A stretch of 64,000 nucleotides of DNA from Paratissierella segnis (GTDB lineage Bacteria; Bacillota; Clostridia; Tissierellales; Tissierellaceae): positions 1 to 64,000 of the forward strand of contig NZ_JACRTG010000007.1 of assembly GCF_014385195.1 (NCBI RefSeq). Reading direction: 5' to 3'. Position 1 is the first letter of the stretch. Each line of letters begins with the position of its first letter. Position numbers and translations under genes: made by a program. Shown here in pieces: positions 9,993-19,429 of this stretch. The notes beneath the pieces were generated by a model. It saw only the letters and a program-made list of their open reading frames with translations, did not search any database and was not told the origin of the DNA.

Positions 9993-12900
9993 TTGAAAGA
10001 AAAATCAAAAGTGAAGTGGAAACAAATCATAAGCCGGCTTTTGTCGGTATGTATTATCTTAACGATGCTGCCAATAGGTGCATTTGCTGAAACAGAAGAA
10101 GACATAAATAATAGTGCAGAGATAATCTCTTTTGATGATCTAGATTCATCAATATCCTTACAGATAGTTGAATTGGGTACAAAGGAAAATGAATTGGATC
10201 TTCCCGAAGAATTAGAGGCAACGATAATCAAAGAGTCCATAGCAGAAGAAGATAGTGAAGTAGAAGAGGTGGATACTCAAATAATGGAGAGCAAATTAAT
10301 TTCCGTATTATGCTGGGTATCCGATCCGGATTATGATGGGGACTCAGAAGGAGAGTATATATTTACTCCTCAATTAGATTTGGAAGATGGATTGGAGTTA
10401 GCGGAGGGTCTTAATTTACCTGCTATTACAATTACAGTTAATGACTTCGAGCAACCCGAGAATTCCGAGCAACCGGAGAACTCCCATATAATGAACAGCA
10501 TGTCTCCAATGGGAGGTTCAGTTGGCATTACAGAGTTTACAATTGGGAATGATAGCTATGATGCGACAATAGGCCAAAATGATGCCGTTTGGACTTGGTC
10601 TGCAGACAATGCCGCCCTTTATATAACAGGAAATATAGAAGGACCGATTTTATTTGGCAAAGCGGGAGATTCAGGTGATGTAAGCATATATTTAAATGGG
10701 GCCAATACTATCTATGAGGTTACAGGCCATATCCAACAAACAGCGGGAAGCTTATCCATCTATTGCGGCAGTAATGAATTGAAAATATCCAACACCGATA
10801 CCGGTTATTCATTGTTTGCAAAGGTTGATCTGACAATTCAAAGAGGGAAGGTGACCGTAAACTGTCCGCAAGAAGGTATATATGTATATAATGGAGATAT
10901 GAATGTTGTCGGCAGCGAGTCAGGCATTGCCGAATTAGATGTAATTACGACCAGTGATAATGTTTCTAGGGGCATAGGGGTTATAAATGGGTCTCTAAAC
11001 ATAATAAACGGTTACCTTACTGTTGATACAAGGGGCGGAGGGACAGGTATTTCTGCAATGGATATCACTGTAAAAAGCAGCACCCTGATAGCTGACTGTA
11101 AAATGGGTACGGGGATAAGGTTTGGCGACAGCTTTACTATAAAAAGCGGGGATGTCAAGGCAACAGGAAAAGGCACAGGAGCTGTAACGGGCGGGGAAGG
11201 TGTCATTACCATTAAAGGCGGACGATTGACCACGGGAAAAACTAATGATGATAATGGCGATGTTATAGCAAGCCTTGAAGTTATAGATTCCTCCGCAGAA
11301 GCGTATATTGGCGGAGATATAAATCAATATTCAGGAAGAGGAGGTAATCTGACAGTTTCAGCCGGTACTGCAGATGTAAAAGGCATAGTTGAGGGCAATA
11401 TCTCGGTAACAGGAGGCACAGTTACGGTAAATGGCAGCACTGTCGAGCCCAAGCCACTTGTAACTATAACCGGTTTTGTGAATGTAAACGTAGATGGAGG
11501 GTTTGCAGATAATCCCACCTATGAGGATGCAGAGGCGGTTATGGCCTATCTCAATGAAAATGTAAAATATGTAACAGCTAAATACGATGAAGGTACCGTA
11601 GAGTGGCCGGTGAAGGAATGGAAACAGTACAATGATTATAAGCCAAATGAAGAAGGGGTATACCGGTTCAAGGCAGATCTGGATATGGATAATCCTCCCA
11701 TTGCAGCTAATACAATTAGCTATGGAGCATATGCCTATATAGATATCAGTCCATCCTTTGATTCCTTGACACAGACTATAGCAAATGCGGGGCTTAATGC
11801 CAAAAAGGAGGGCAATATAATTACAATAACGGGAACAAAGGAAAACGCAACTGAACAGCTTGTATTGAACATAGCTTCCGATGTAAAAATTATATGGAAT
11901 GCAACATATAAGACCTCTTATAATGCTGGTTCGGCTATATCGATTAAAGGGTCCGGTACAATAATTCTAAGAGGCGGTACCATATTTCCGGGTGAAAATG
12001 TTTCCTATGCAATAGAAACTGCATATAGCTATCCCGGCACCGGAAGTGCTACGGCGGATTATTACCCTACTGTCATTATAGACGCAGGTACTGCCAAAAT
12101 ATCAGCAGGGGCCGCACATGAAACCTTGCTGCATTGGAACGCAACAGGAGGCAGACTTTACTGTTTGTCAGGCGATATTAATAATAATATTTCTAGAAAC
12201 AATAACTCAATGATAGCCTACTATTCAAATCCCGATCATAGAGTAAAGTTCACAGGCTCCTATTGGACAGAGGATAGTCTTATACGGATTGATGTAAAGC
12301 TGACAGAAGGAGGTAATCCTTATGTATATAATGCGGATAATCCTGTAGTGGGACCGGTAAAGGCTGCTTTAAGTGATTTTCTGGATTTGACCGGTGCCAC
12401 AGTGACCACTATACCTGAAAATACCGGCAGGGTTTCGGCAGATAAAAAAAGCCTTATATATGATAAGGATATTAACAGCACTGAACTCCAAATCAAGGTC
12501 AGCGGTGCTAAAATAGACGGCATAGATATACCTGAGTTTATAATACCTAAATTCGGTATCAATATAGAAGGTCCAAAGGCAACAGAAGTCGATACGGCAG
12601 AAAAATTAGTAACAGAGCTTAGAAAGACCGAGCCTCAATTAATCAAAGTAACAGGGAACATTACACTAAATAGTAATGATTATTATCCTGGCATGAATTA
12701 TTGGCCTACAATAGACGGTAGTCATACTCTGATTATAGATGATGGAATAACCCTGTCCACCGGTGATGTTCAATTATCCATACCAGATGATATAACTTTA
12801 ACTCTTAAAGGGAACGGCACTTTTATAGCTGATTATGAGGTTGGCAATAATTACCTCTTTAATTCCATTAAGGTCAATGGCACATTAAAGCTTATGGACG

Positions 12901-15548
12901 GAGCTGTTTTAGAAACCCGCAACTATGGTAATATACAGGTAAATAATGGACAAATGGAAGTCCAAGATTCTGCTATATGTCTATTGAATGAGATGGCACA
13001 GGGTATTACATTTGATATTATCGCTTTGGAAGGCGGCAGCAGCCTATCAATGGGAAATAGTGAATTAAATATCGATATGGATGCTTATCATGGCAATGGC
13101 ATTAAAGGCGGAGATTTAAAACTGAATAACTGTCAGGCAGATATAAAATGCGGTGGTTATGTGAATGGCATTAACTCTAGTATTACTGCTGATAACTGTA
13201 CCTTTAATATTGAAAACAAAGAGGATAGCTATGGTATATTAGTGGATACCTCAATTAGTATTTCCAATTCCGAAATAAACATAAAAAATTCAAGAGGTTC
13301 GGGTATTTATTTCTCAGAAGACGGAGGGGAATTTAAAGATAGTACCATAAATATTGAAAATACCGGCGGTAAAGGTATTGAACTCTCCGGCAAGAGGAAT
13401 GTTCTTTTAGATGATAATACAACAATTACTGTCGAAAATACCGGCGGTACAAGCATCTTGTGGTATGGAGACGGTGATAGCAGTATAGAAGGAGGAAAGG
13501 TTGACCTAAAGCTTGGGTCATCATTGTTTAATGGGAATGGAAAATTTAAAGATAGAGGAATCATTTTAAAGACTGATCAGAGAGTTATCACAGTAGCGGA
13601 GGAAGACATTCCATCAAGGAGCAAACTCAGCGTAGGGATATATACATGGAATGACACGGATAAACTTTATGAAAAAGAAGGGCATGTAGATTGGGGTGAA
13701 GAAGTAACAGCGAAATTTAAGGATCCGAATTTCCTTAAGAAAATAAGGGATATATTGAATAAGGATGATGGTGAGCCCATCTATGTCAATGAATTAAAGG
13801 ATATAAAAAATCTAAACATTTCTGCCCTTGGAATAAAGGATCTTGCAGGAATAGACTACCTAGTCAATCTTACTGAATTAAATTGTTCATATAATGAGCT
13901 GATTGACCTTGACTTAAAAGCCTTGAAAAAGCTCAAGTATCTTTATTGCAGCAACAATGAAATAGAGATATTGGATGTAAGCGGATTGACTGAATTGGAG
14001 GAGCTTGATTGTGAAATGAATAATCTGGAGGGACTAGACTTGTCAGGGCTGAGTAAATTCAGTGAATTGAAATGTGCCTATAATTTCATTAGTGATAAGG
14101 TTGATATCAAATTGCCTTGTAGTTTCACACTAGATGATGAATATTTTCAACCCCAATTTGACAAGGTATATGGATTGATAGTCGGAGATGTGAAGGTAGA
14201 CTCAGCCAATGAAGGGAATATAGTAGGTTCCTATATTGAAGGGAATATAAGCTATGATATCAGTACTAGAACCTTGACTTTGGATAAAGCTACAATCTTT
14301 GGAGATTTTCAACAGTCTGGATATTTTGGAATATACAGTAGAGAAGAGATAAGCATAAGGCTTGTGGGCAATAACACCATAGGATTCCACAAATATATAG
14401 AAGAAATGGATGATAACTATCATAACATTGCTTTTGGCATATGTGCCCCGGGAAAGAATATAAAAATTGAAGGAAACGGCAATTTGACTATTTACGATCA
14501 ATTAATGGGTATACTTGGTAAAGATATAAAAGTTGATACTACAGGAAATATTACTATAAAAGAAGAAGGGGGCGGAATGGCTTGCTGCCTTAAATCAGAT
14601 GGCGGAACATTGATTATAAATAGTGGCAATTTGAATTTGTCTTCCACTCAATCCAACGGTTTATATGGTGATGCCATAGTTATTAATGGAGGTACTATAA
14701 CTGCTCAAAGCAAATATGGAAGTGCTTTTAATAAAGAACCTATTTTTAGTTCAAACTACAAATACACAATTAAAACAGGCACTAGTTCATCTGATGCAAG
14801 AGAAACAATTAATCCTACTTTCACAGAAAAATATATCAAAATTGAACCTAAGACATCAGGTGGAGATAATGGCGGAAGCGGTGGCTCAGGGAGTTCAGGA
14901 GGCACAGGCGGAGGAAGTGATAATAGCAAAACTACTAAACAGCCTACTATTCCGGTAAAAAATGAAATTAAAAATGCAGTTAAACCGGAGGTTGAACAGA
15001 TTAATCCATTTGCGGATGTAAAAGAAGACAGCTGGTTTTATGAAGCTGTAAAATATGTATACGAAAAGGATCTAATGAAGGGAACAAGCGATAATTCCTT
15101 TACTCCTAATGGGGTTACCACTAGAGGCATGATAGTAACCATCCTCCACAGATTAGAAGGAGAACTATCAGCAGGGGCTAATGAATTTAATGATGTTAAA
15201 TCAGATAAATACTATGCAAATGCGGCAGCATGGGCATCAGAGAATAAAATTGTAAATGGTTATGGCAATGGTAAATTCGGTCCCGAGGATGCTATAACCC
15301 GTGAGCAGCTTGCAGTAATTCTGATGAATTATGCAAAGTATAAAGGATATGATATAACAACAAGGGCTGATTTATCCGGGTATGAAGATGCAAAGAGCAT
15401 ATCAAGTTGGGCAAAAGATGCCATGTCTTGGGCAAATGCCGAAGGACTGATACAAGGTACCGGCAGCAGCCTAAAACCAACAGGCAATGCCACGAGAGCA
15501 GAAGTAGCAGTCATACTTTATCGTTTTTTGGTAAAATTTGAAAAATAA
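9993..15548 (+). CDS. Giant secreted surface protein with leucine-rich repeats and three SLH domains
   Basis: An 1851-residue exported protein started at TTG 9993 behind AAGGAGGG. A signal peptide covers residues 1-32 (positively charged start, hydrophobic core, AFA cleavage site). Residues ~160-1200 are dominated by short beta-strand repeats with phrases such as IKGGRLTTG and LTVSAGTADVKG, suggesting a right-handed beta-helix or carbohydrate-binding array. Residues ~1255-1375 are leucine-rich repeats (LTELNCSYNELIDLDL). After a second beta region comes a Gly/Ser-rich linker (~1625-1650) and three SLH domains (~1670-1851), which anchor proteins to pyruvylated wall polymers. Role is probably adhesion or an S-layer-associated scaffold. 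No catalytic site is recognisable. Confidence 0.88.
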   Translation: MKEKSKVKWKQIISRLLSVCIILTMLPIGAFAETEEDINNSAEIISFDDLDSSISLQIVELGTKENELDLPEELEATIIKESIAEEDSEVEEVDTQIMESKLISVLCWVSDPDYDGDSEGEYIFTPQLDLEDGLELAEGLNLPAITITVNDFEQPENSEQPENSHIMNSMSPMGGSVGITEFTIGNDSYDATIGQNDAVWTWSADNAALYITGNIEGPILFGKAGDSGDVSIYLNGANTIYEVTGHIQQTAGSLSIYCGSNELKISNTDTGYSLFAKVDLTIQRGKVTVNCPQEGIYVYNGDMNVVGSESGIAELDVITTSDNVSRGIGVINGSLNIINGYLTVDTRGGGTGISAMDITVKSSTLIADCKMGTGIRFGDSFTIKSGDVKATGKGTGAVTGGEGVITIKGGRLTTGKTNDDNGDVIASLEVIDSSAEAYIGGDINQYSGRGGNLTVSAGTADVKGIVEGNISVTGGTVTVNGSTVEPKPLVTITGFVNVNVDGGFADNPTYEDAEAVMAYLNENVKYVTAKYDEGTVEWPVKEWKQYNDYKPNEEGVYRFKADLDMDNPPIAANTISYGAYAYIDISPSFDSLTQTIANAGLNAKKEGNIITITGTKENATEQLVLNIASDVKIIWNATYKTSYNAGSAISIKGSGTIILRGGTIFPGENVSYAIETAYSYPGTGSATADYYPTVIIDAGTAKISAGAAHETLLHWNATGGRLYCLSGDINNNISRNNNSMIAYYSNPDHRVKFTGSYWTEDSLIRIDVKLTEGGNPYVYNADNPVVGPVKAALSDFLDLTGATVTTIPENTGRVSADKKSLIYDKDINSTELQIKVSGAKIDGIDIPEFIIPKFGINIEGPKATEVDTAEKLVTELRKTEPQLIKVTGNITLNSNDYYPGMNYWPTIDGSHTLIIDDGITLSTGDVQLSIPDDITLTLKGNGTFIADYEVGNNYLFNSIKVNGTLKLMDGAVLETRNYGNIQVNNGQMEVQDSAICLLNEMAQGITFDIIALEGGSSLSMGNSELNIDMDAYHGNGIKGGDLKLNNCQADIKCGGYVNGINSSITADNCTFNIENKEDSYGILVDTSISISNSEINIKNSRGSGIYFSEDGGEFKDSTINIENTGGKGIELSGKRNVLLDDNTTITVENTGGTSILWYGDGDSSIEGGKVDLKLGSSLFNGNGKFKDRGIILKTDQRVITVAEEDIPSRSKLSVGIYTWNDTDKLYEKEGHVDWGEEVTAKFKDPNFLKKIRDILNKDDGEPIYVNELKDIKNLNISALGIKDLAGIDYLVNLTELNCSYNELIDLDLKALKKLKYLYCSNNEIEILDVSGLTELEELDCEMNNLEGLDLSGLSKFSELKCAYNFISDKVDIKLPCSFTLDDEYFQPQFDKVYGLIVGDVKVDSANEGNIVGSYIEGNISYDISTRTLTLDKATIFGDFQQSGYFGIYSREEISIRLVGNNTIGFHKYIEEMDDNYHNIAFGICAPGKNIKIEGNGNLTIYDQLMGILGKDIKVDTTGNITIKEEGGGMACCLKSDGGTLIINSGNLNLSSTQSNGLYGDAIVINGGTITAQSKYGSAFNKEPIFSSNYKYTIKTGTSSSDARETINPTFTEKYIKIEPKTSGGDNGGSGGSGSSGGTGGGSDNSKTTKQPTIPVKNEIKNAVKPEVEQINPFADVKEDSWFYEAVKYVYEKDLMKGTSDNSFTPNGVTTRGMIVTILHRLEGELSAGANEFNDVKSDKYYANAAAWASENKIVNGYGNGKFGPEDAITREQLAVILMNYAKYKGYDITTRADLSGYEDAKSISSWAKDAMSWANAEGLIQGTGSSLKPTGNATRAEVAVILYRFLVKFEK

Positions 15549-15561
15549 CAGCAATTAGAAG

Positions 15562-15593
15562 AAAACCTGTCTTTTTATAAAGGCAGGTTTTTG
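15562..15593 (+). terminator. Terminator after the SLH protein gene
   Basis: AAAACCTGTC / GGCAGGTTTT hairpin (15562-15571 with 15582-15591) with an AT-rich loop and trailing Ts. Confidence 0.8.
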
Positions 15594-15770
15594 ACTAGTT
15601 GCTTACTCGTTGACGATGAGCTGTGTAGTTTAGATTTGATTATTCTAACACAACAGGGTATACTCAATACATATATAATAATTATTTAAGAAATAAGAGA
15701 AACCTATATATGAATCCTATTAAGGAGTATATTGATTTAGGATGTGTTATTGACAAAGGAGTGCTCTAGC

Positions 15771-16610
15771 ATGGTAGAAAATATTATCCAACTGGTGACG
15801 GAGGAATTATCCTCTCTATCTTATATAGAAGCCATTGTATTAGGCGGTTCGCGTGCAAGAGGAACCCATACGAATGATTCGGACATAGATATGGGTATCT
15901 ACTACAATCCAGAAACATTTGAGTTAAACTCTATCAATCAACTTGCTGCAGAATTGGATGATGAGCATAGAACGGATCTTGTTGTGCCTCCCGGAGCATG
16001 GGGCAATTGGGTAAATGGAGGTGGATGGCTAGTCATTCAAGGGTATCATGTAGACCTAATTCTTCGAGATATTAAACGCGTTGAACAAGTGATTAAAGAT
16101 ACAGAGAAGGGAATAGTAACTGCAAATTATCAGACAGGTCATTCCCATGGATATATAAGTGCCATGTATCGAGGAGAATTAGCAATCAGCAAGAAACTAT
16201 ATGTTAAAAACAAGAGCTTCCATGAAATGAAAAAACAAGCAGAAATTTATCCTGTTGCTCTAAAGAAATCTATTATTGAATTTTTTATGTTTGAAGCGGA
16301 CTTCTTCTTAATGTTTGCCAAGTCAAATGCGGGAACAGAGGATAAATATTATGTTGCAGGACATATCTTTCGTATAGTTTCGTGCCTAAATCAAGTACTG
16401 TTTGCATCGAACGAAGTTTATTGCATCAATGAAAAGAAAGCAGTTAAGCTAATAGATACTTTCAAGTTAAAACCTGAAAATTATGGAATAAAGGTCAATC
16501 GGATTTTTGAGACTCTCGGAGTTTCACTTCAAGAATGCTGTGATATGACTGAAGAACTTTGCAATGAAGTTAAAAGAATTGTACTACAAAGTAAGATTAA
16601 TATCAGTTGA
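15771..16610 (+). CDS. Nucleotidyltransferase domain protein
   Basis: The start is set at ATG 15771, nine bases after AAAGGAG; an earlier in-frame GTG at 15744 has no ribosome site. The 279-residue product has the polymerase-beta-like nucleotidyltransferase signature: GGS at 25-27 and DID at 38-40, followed by MGIYY. A third acidic residue is likely in the YHVDLILRD segment. A helical C-terminal half resembles HEPN-like or substrate-binding domains. Enzymes of this group transfer nucleotides to antibiotics or other small molecules, or to proteins. The target cannot be inferred. The next gene, an HD hydrolase, starts 31 bases later and may be co-transcribed. Confidence 0.82.
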   Translation: MVENIIQLVTEELSSLSYIEAIVLGGSRARGTHTNDSDIDMGIYYNPETFELNSINQLAAELDDEHRTDLVVPPGAWGNWVNGGGWLVIQGYHVDLILRDIKRVEQVIKDTEKGIVTANYQTGHSHGYISAMYRGELAISKKLYVKNKSFHEMKKQAEIYPVALKKSIIEFFMFEADFFLMFAKSNAGTEDKYYVAGHIFRIVSCLNQVLFASNEVYCINEKKAVKLIDTFKLKPENYGIKVNRIFETLGVSLQECCDMTEELCNEVKRIVLQSKINIS

Positions 16611-16641
16611 TAAATGTTCAAACAATCTATGGAGGAAAATT

Positions 16642-17133
16642 GTGTTTAAAGAGAAAATTATTGAAGAGATGAAAAGAGTTTTTGAAACGATTCCCTTTGG
16701 AATAGACCATACTCTTAAGGTATTGAAAAATGCGGAAGAAATAATGAATGACGAGAATATTACAGAAGAAGATAAAGAGTTAATTAGTATTGTTGCTATA
16801 CTGCATGATATTGGTGCTGTTGAAGCTCAAAAAAAGTATGGCTCAATAGATGGTGTTTATCAAGAAAGGGAAGGACCGGCAGTAGCACGGAAGATACTTA
16901 AAAAAATAGGCTACGACAAGGATGTGGATAGGATATGCTTTATTATAGGTAATCATCATACTCCTTCTAAAATTGATGGGCTCGATTTTCAGATACAATG
17001 GGAAGCAGATTTGCTTGAAAATATGACAGCTATGGATAAACAAAAAGATCAGCAGAAAATAAGAAAATGTATTGAGGATAATTTTAAAACAGCAACAGGA
17101 AAGAAGCTTGCCTGTGAGCGTTTTGTTTGTTAA
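16642..17133 (+). CDS. HD domain phosphohydrolase
   Basis: The best start is GTG 16642 behind GGAGG; a longer open frame reaches back into the preceding gene but has no ribosome site. The 163-residue product has an HD-superfamily metal set: His23, the HD pair at 55-56 in AILHDIG, and NHHTP at 104-108. HD proteins are metal-dependent phosphohydrolases, often acting on nucleotides. The substrate is not known. It follows the nucleotidyltransferase gene in the same direction with 31 bases between them and no terminator, so a two-gene unit is likely. A strong terminator follows at ~17184. Confidence 0.85.
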   Translation: MFKEKIIEEMKRVFETIPFGIDHTLKVLKNAEEIMNDENITEEDKELISIVAILHDIGAVEAQKKYGSIDGVYQEREGPAVARKILKKIGYDKDVDRICFIIGNHHTPSKIDGLDFQIQWEADLLENMTAMDKQKDQQKIRKCIEDNFKTATGKKLACERFVC

Positions 17134-17183
17134 TGATTAGAATCAAAGAGCAAAATAGATAAGTTAATAGATTAATTATAATG

Positions 17184-17226
17184 AACAGAGCCTTCAAATA
17201 ATGGGAATTTGAAGGTTTCGCTGTTT
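17184..17226 (+). terminator. Terminator after the HD gene
   Basis: Long imperfect stem: AACAG...CCTTCAAA (17184-17198) with TTTGAAGG...CTGTT (17208-17225), followed by Ts. Confidence 0.8.
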
Positions 17227-17327
17227 TTGATAAAAATACGATATAATTAAATTTATAGTCACAAAACTTATCATTCCTACGTATTAGAAGTGAAAACTAG
17301 TTTTTATTAATGTAAGGGAGTGGAGGC

Positions 17328-17861
17328 ATGGATGTTGATACATTAAATAATACCTTCTCTACTGGAGGAGAATATGAACTGGAATGTGCAATCGAATTGT
17401 ATGGACAGCCATTATTGCGATATTGCCATAATATTCTCTGTGACTATCATAAGGCACAGGATGCAGTTCAAACAACATTTATTAAAGCATATAACAAGAG
17501 GACAAGTTTTATAAGTGGCAGCAGTCTGTCTGCGTGGTTATATCGGATTGCTTATACTACATGCATGGATATTTTAAGGAAAAGGAAATTTCTATTTTTT
17601 GTACCGGAAACAAAGGGTATTCAATCAAATACATCCGCAAATTTTATAAACGAAGATTTAAAAGAAGCACTTTTAAAACTTACAGGTGCAGAACGAGCAT
17701 TAATATTTAGCAGGGTTATTGACGAAAAGAGTTATAAGGAATTGGAGGAAATTTATCGGATTCCTGCCAATACGTTAAGAAAGCGATATGAGCGTGCAAA
17801 AAATAAATTGATAAAAGCATTAGAAGTTGAGAATTCTTACTATAAGAGATTGGAGGAATAG
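17328..17861 (+). CDS. ECF-type RNA polymerase sigma factor
   Basis: A 177-residue sigma-70 family protein, ATG 17328 behind GGGAGTGGAGG. Region 2 is visible in LLRYCHNILCDYHKAQDAVQ and AWLYRIAYTTCMDILRKRK. Region 4 is in the last 60 residues (SYKELEEIYRIPANTLRKR). It lacks regions 1 and 3, as ECF factors do. The gene stops two bases before the membrane protein at 17864, which is likely its regulatory partner. This pair (sigma plus DUF4179-like protein) is common in Firmicutes and usually responds to envelope stress. The target promoters are not identified here. Confidence 0.9.
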   Translation: MDVDTLNNTFSTGGEYELECAIELYGQPLLRYCHNILCDYHKAQDAVQTTFIKAYNKRTSFISGSSLSAWLYRIAYTTCMDILRKRKFLFFVPETKGIQSNTSANFINEDLKEALLKLTGAERALIFSRVIDEKSYKELEEIYRIPANTLRKRYERAKNKLIKALEVENSYYKRLEE

Positions 17862-17863
17862 AA

Positions 17864-19204
17864 ATGAAAAATGATTATGGCGAGTATATAATCAAATCCA
17901 GACTTTCTACCATTCAGACGCCTGAATATGATATATCCGGAGAAGTTCACAAACAATTAAAAAATAAAAGCTATACTAGAAACAGTAAGAAAAGTTTAAG
18001 GCTGGCAACAATAATCGGTATATGTATGTTGCTTTCTACTGGTGTATTAGCAGTTACTATTCCAAAATTCAATAAAATTATATCAAAGTTAAATCCTGAA
18101 ATAGTACCGATGCTTCAGCCTATAGAATCAGAAAGTGAACAAAATGGAATAAAGATGGAAGTTGTTGCAGCTTATAACGATGATGAAATGGCAGTGATTT
18201 ACCTAACATTACAGGATTTAACTCAAGATAGGCTAAGCCCCAATACTAATTTATATGATTATTCATTATCTGAAGGGGCATTGTTCAATTCTCAAATTAT
18301 AGATTATGATGAGGAAACTAAAACAGCTGCATTTAGAATACAAGCCAATGGTGGTGAGAACATAGACGGTAAAAGATTAGTGCTTTCGGTTAAGTCATTA
18401 CTGTCTGATTCTGTTGTCTTTGATGGAGTAGAAACGGGAGTAGTATTGAAAGATATTTCAAGAAACAATCCAGAAACCATAGCATTGAATATGGAGCATG
18501 TTTCCGGGGGAGGCGGCAGTATGTTTGATTCATGGGAGAGTAAGGGAAATATACAGGTATTAAAAGCAGAACAAAAAAATATCAAGATTCCGAGGATTGA
18601 ATTTATGTATATTTCAAATATAGGATATATTGACGATAAACTCCATATTCAGACTAGATGGACAGGTGAAGGTATAGATGATCATGGATATTTTTATTTT
18701 ACGGATACTGAAGGTAATGATTTACAAATCCGACCTTCGACAGTGCATTTTGGAATAGATGAATTAGGTAATACAATGGACAGAGGAGATTACATCGAAT
18801 ATGTCTTTGACCTAGAGGGAATAGATATTGAAGATATTGCTATGAAGGGTTATTTTGTATCCAGCGGTGAGCAAATAAAGGGCAATTGGGAAGCAAAATT
18901 TAAATTGCAGTCAGTAGGTCAGGAAAGAAAAGCAAGTTGCGATTTAGACTTTGGGACATGGCAATTAAATCACCTATATGCTTCAGAAATAGGGGTTACA
19001 TTGTTAGGAACAGGAGAATATGATGTTAGCCAAGTACCTAAGATTTTTATAAATATGAGCGATGGTACAATGGATGAAATTACATTTATAAGTTCATTTA
19101 CTAACAATGAAAGAATATATCTTAAAGCAATTACAGATAAGCCTATCGATACTACAAGGATAGAATCAATAAGCATCAATGGAGATATAGTAAAATTTGA
19201 ATAA
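17864..19204 (+). CDS. DUF4179-like membrane protein, probable anti-sigma partner
   Basis: A 446-residue single-pass membrane protein. Residues 1-45 are cytoplasmic and basic, a membrane helix lies at about 46-66 (IIGICMLLSTGVLAVTI), and the rest is an extracellular beta-rich domain. The N-terminal cytosolic segment would bind the ECF sigma factor encoded just upstream (2-base gap). The ectodomain resembles DUF4179/DUF5643 proteins, which pair with ECF factors in Firmicutes. The assignment as anti-sigma rests on gene order and topology; no zinc-finger anti-sigma motif is present. Confidence 0.75.
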   Translation: MKNDYGEYIIKSRLSTIQTPEYDISGEVHKQLKNKSYTRNSKKSLRLATIIGICMLLSTGVLAVTIPKFNKIISKLNPEIVPMLQPIESESEQNGIKMEVVAAYNDDEMAVIYLTLQDLTQDRLSPNTNLYDYSLSEGALFNSQIIDYDEETKTAAFRIQANGGENIDGKRLVLSVKSLLSDSVVFDGVETGVVLKDISRNNPETIALNMEHVSGGGGSMFDSWESKGNIQVLKAEQKNIKIPRIEFMYISNIGYIDDKLHIQTRWTGEGIDDHGYFYFTDTEGNDLQIRPSTVHFGIDELGNTMDRGDYIEYVFDLEGIDIEDIAMKGYFVSSGEQIKGNWEAKFKLQSVGQERKASCDLDFGTWQLNHLYASEIGVTLLGTGEYDVSQVPKIFINMSDGTMDEITFISSFTNNERIYLKAITDKPIDTTRIESISINGDIVKFE

Positions 19205-19256
19205 GGATTAATTTTTGCATGTTAGGGTTAAGTTGACTGAGCAAATTAATACAAGG

Positions 19257-19290
19257 ATAATAATCTAGATAGATTATCGGTCTTTTTATT
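19257..19290 (+). terminator. Possible weak terminator after the DUF4179-like gene
   Basis: ATAATC (19260-19265) pairs with GATTAT (19272-19277), followed by CGG and a T-rich stretch. The stem is AT-rich and short, so efficiency is uncertain. Confidence 0.4.
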
Positions 19291-19429
19291 TTTGTATTGA
19301 AACGACAAATACTAAGTGGTACAGTATAGTTAACTGTTATGCAGTGTAAATCAGAGAACTATGTGGACAGATGAATACAATAAAGGCATTAAATTGTGGG
19401 TCTATTTCATATATAAGGAGATGGGTTAA

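Noticed and set aside
10995..11518. Long open frames on the minus strand inside the giant surface protein
   Set aside because: They are proline- and serine-rich shadows of the plus-strand repeats and have no ribosome site.
10500..14900. CRISPR or tandem DNA repeat array in the surface protein gene
   Set aside because: Repetition is at the level of protein motifs; no exact DNA repeat with regular spacers is present.
14716..14958. 80-codon plus-strand frame inside the surface protein gene
   Set aside because: It lies out of frame in the linker region and has no independent start signals.
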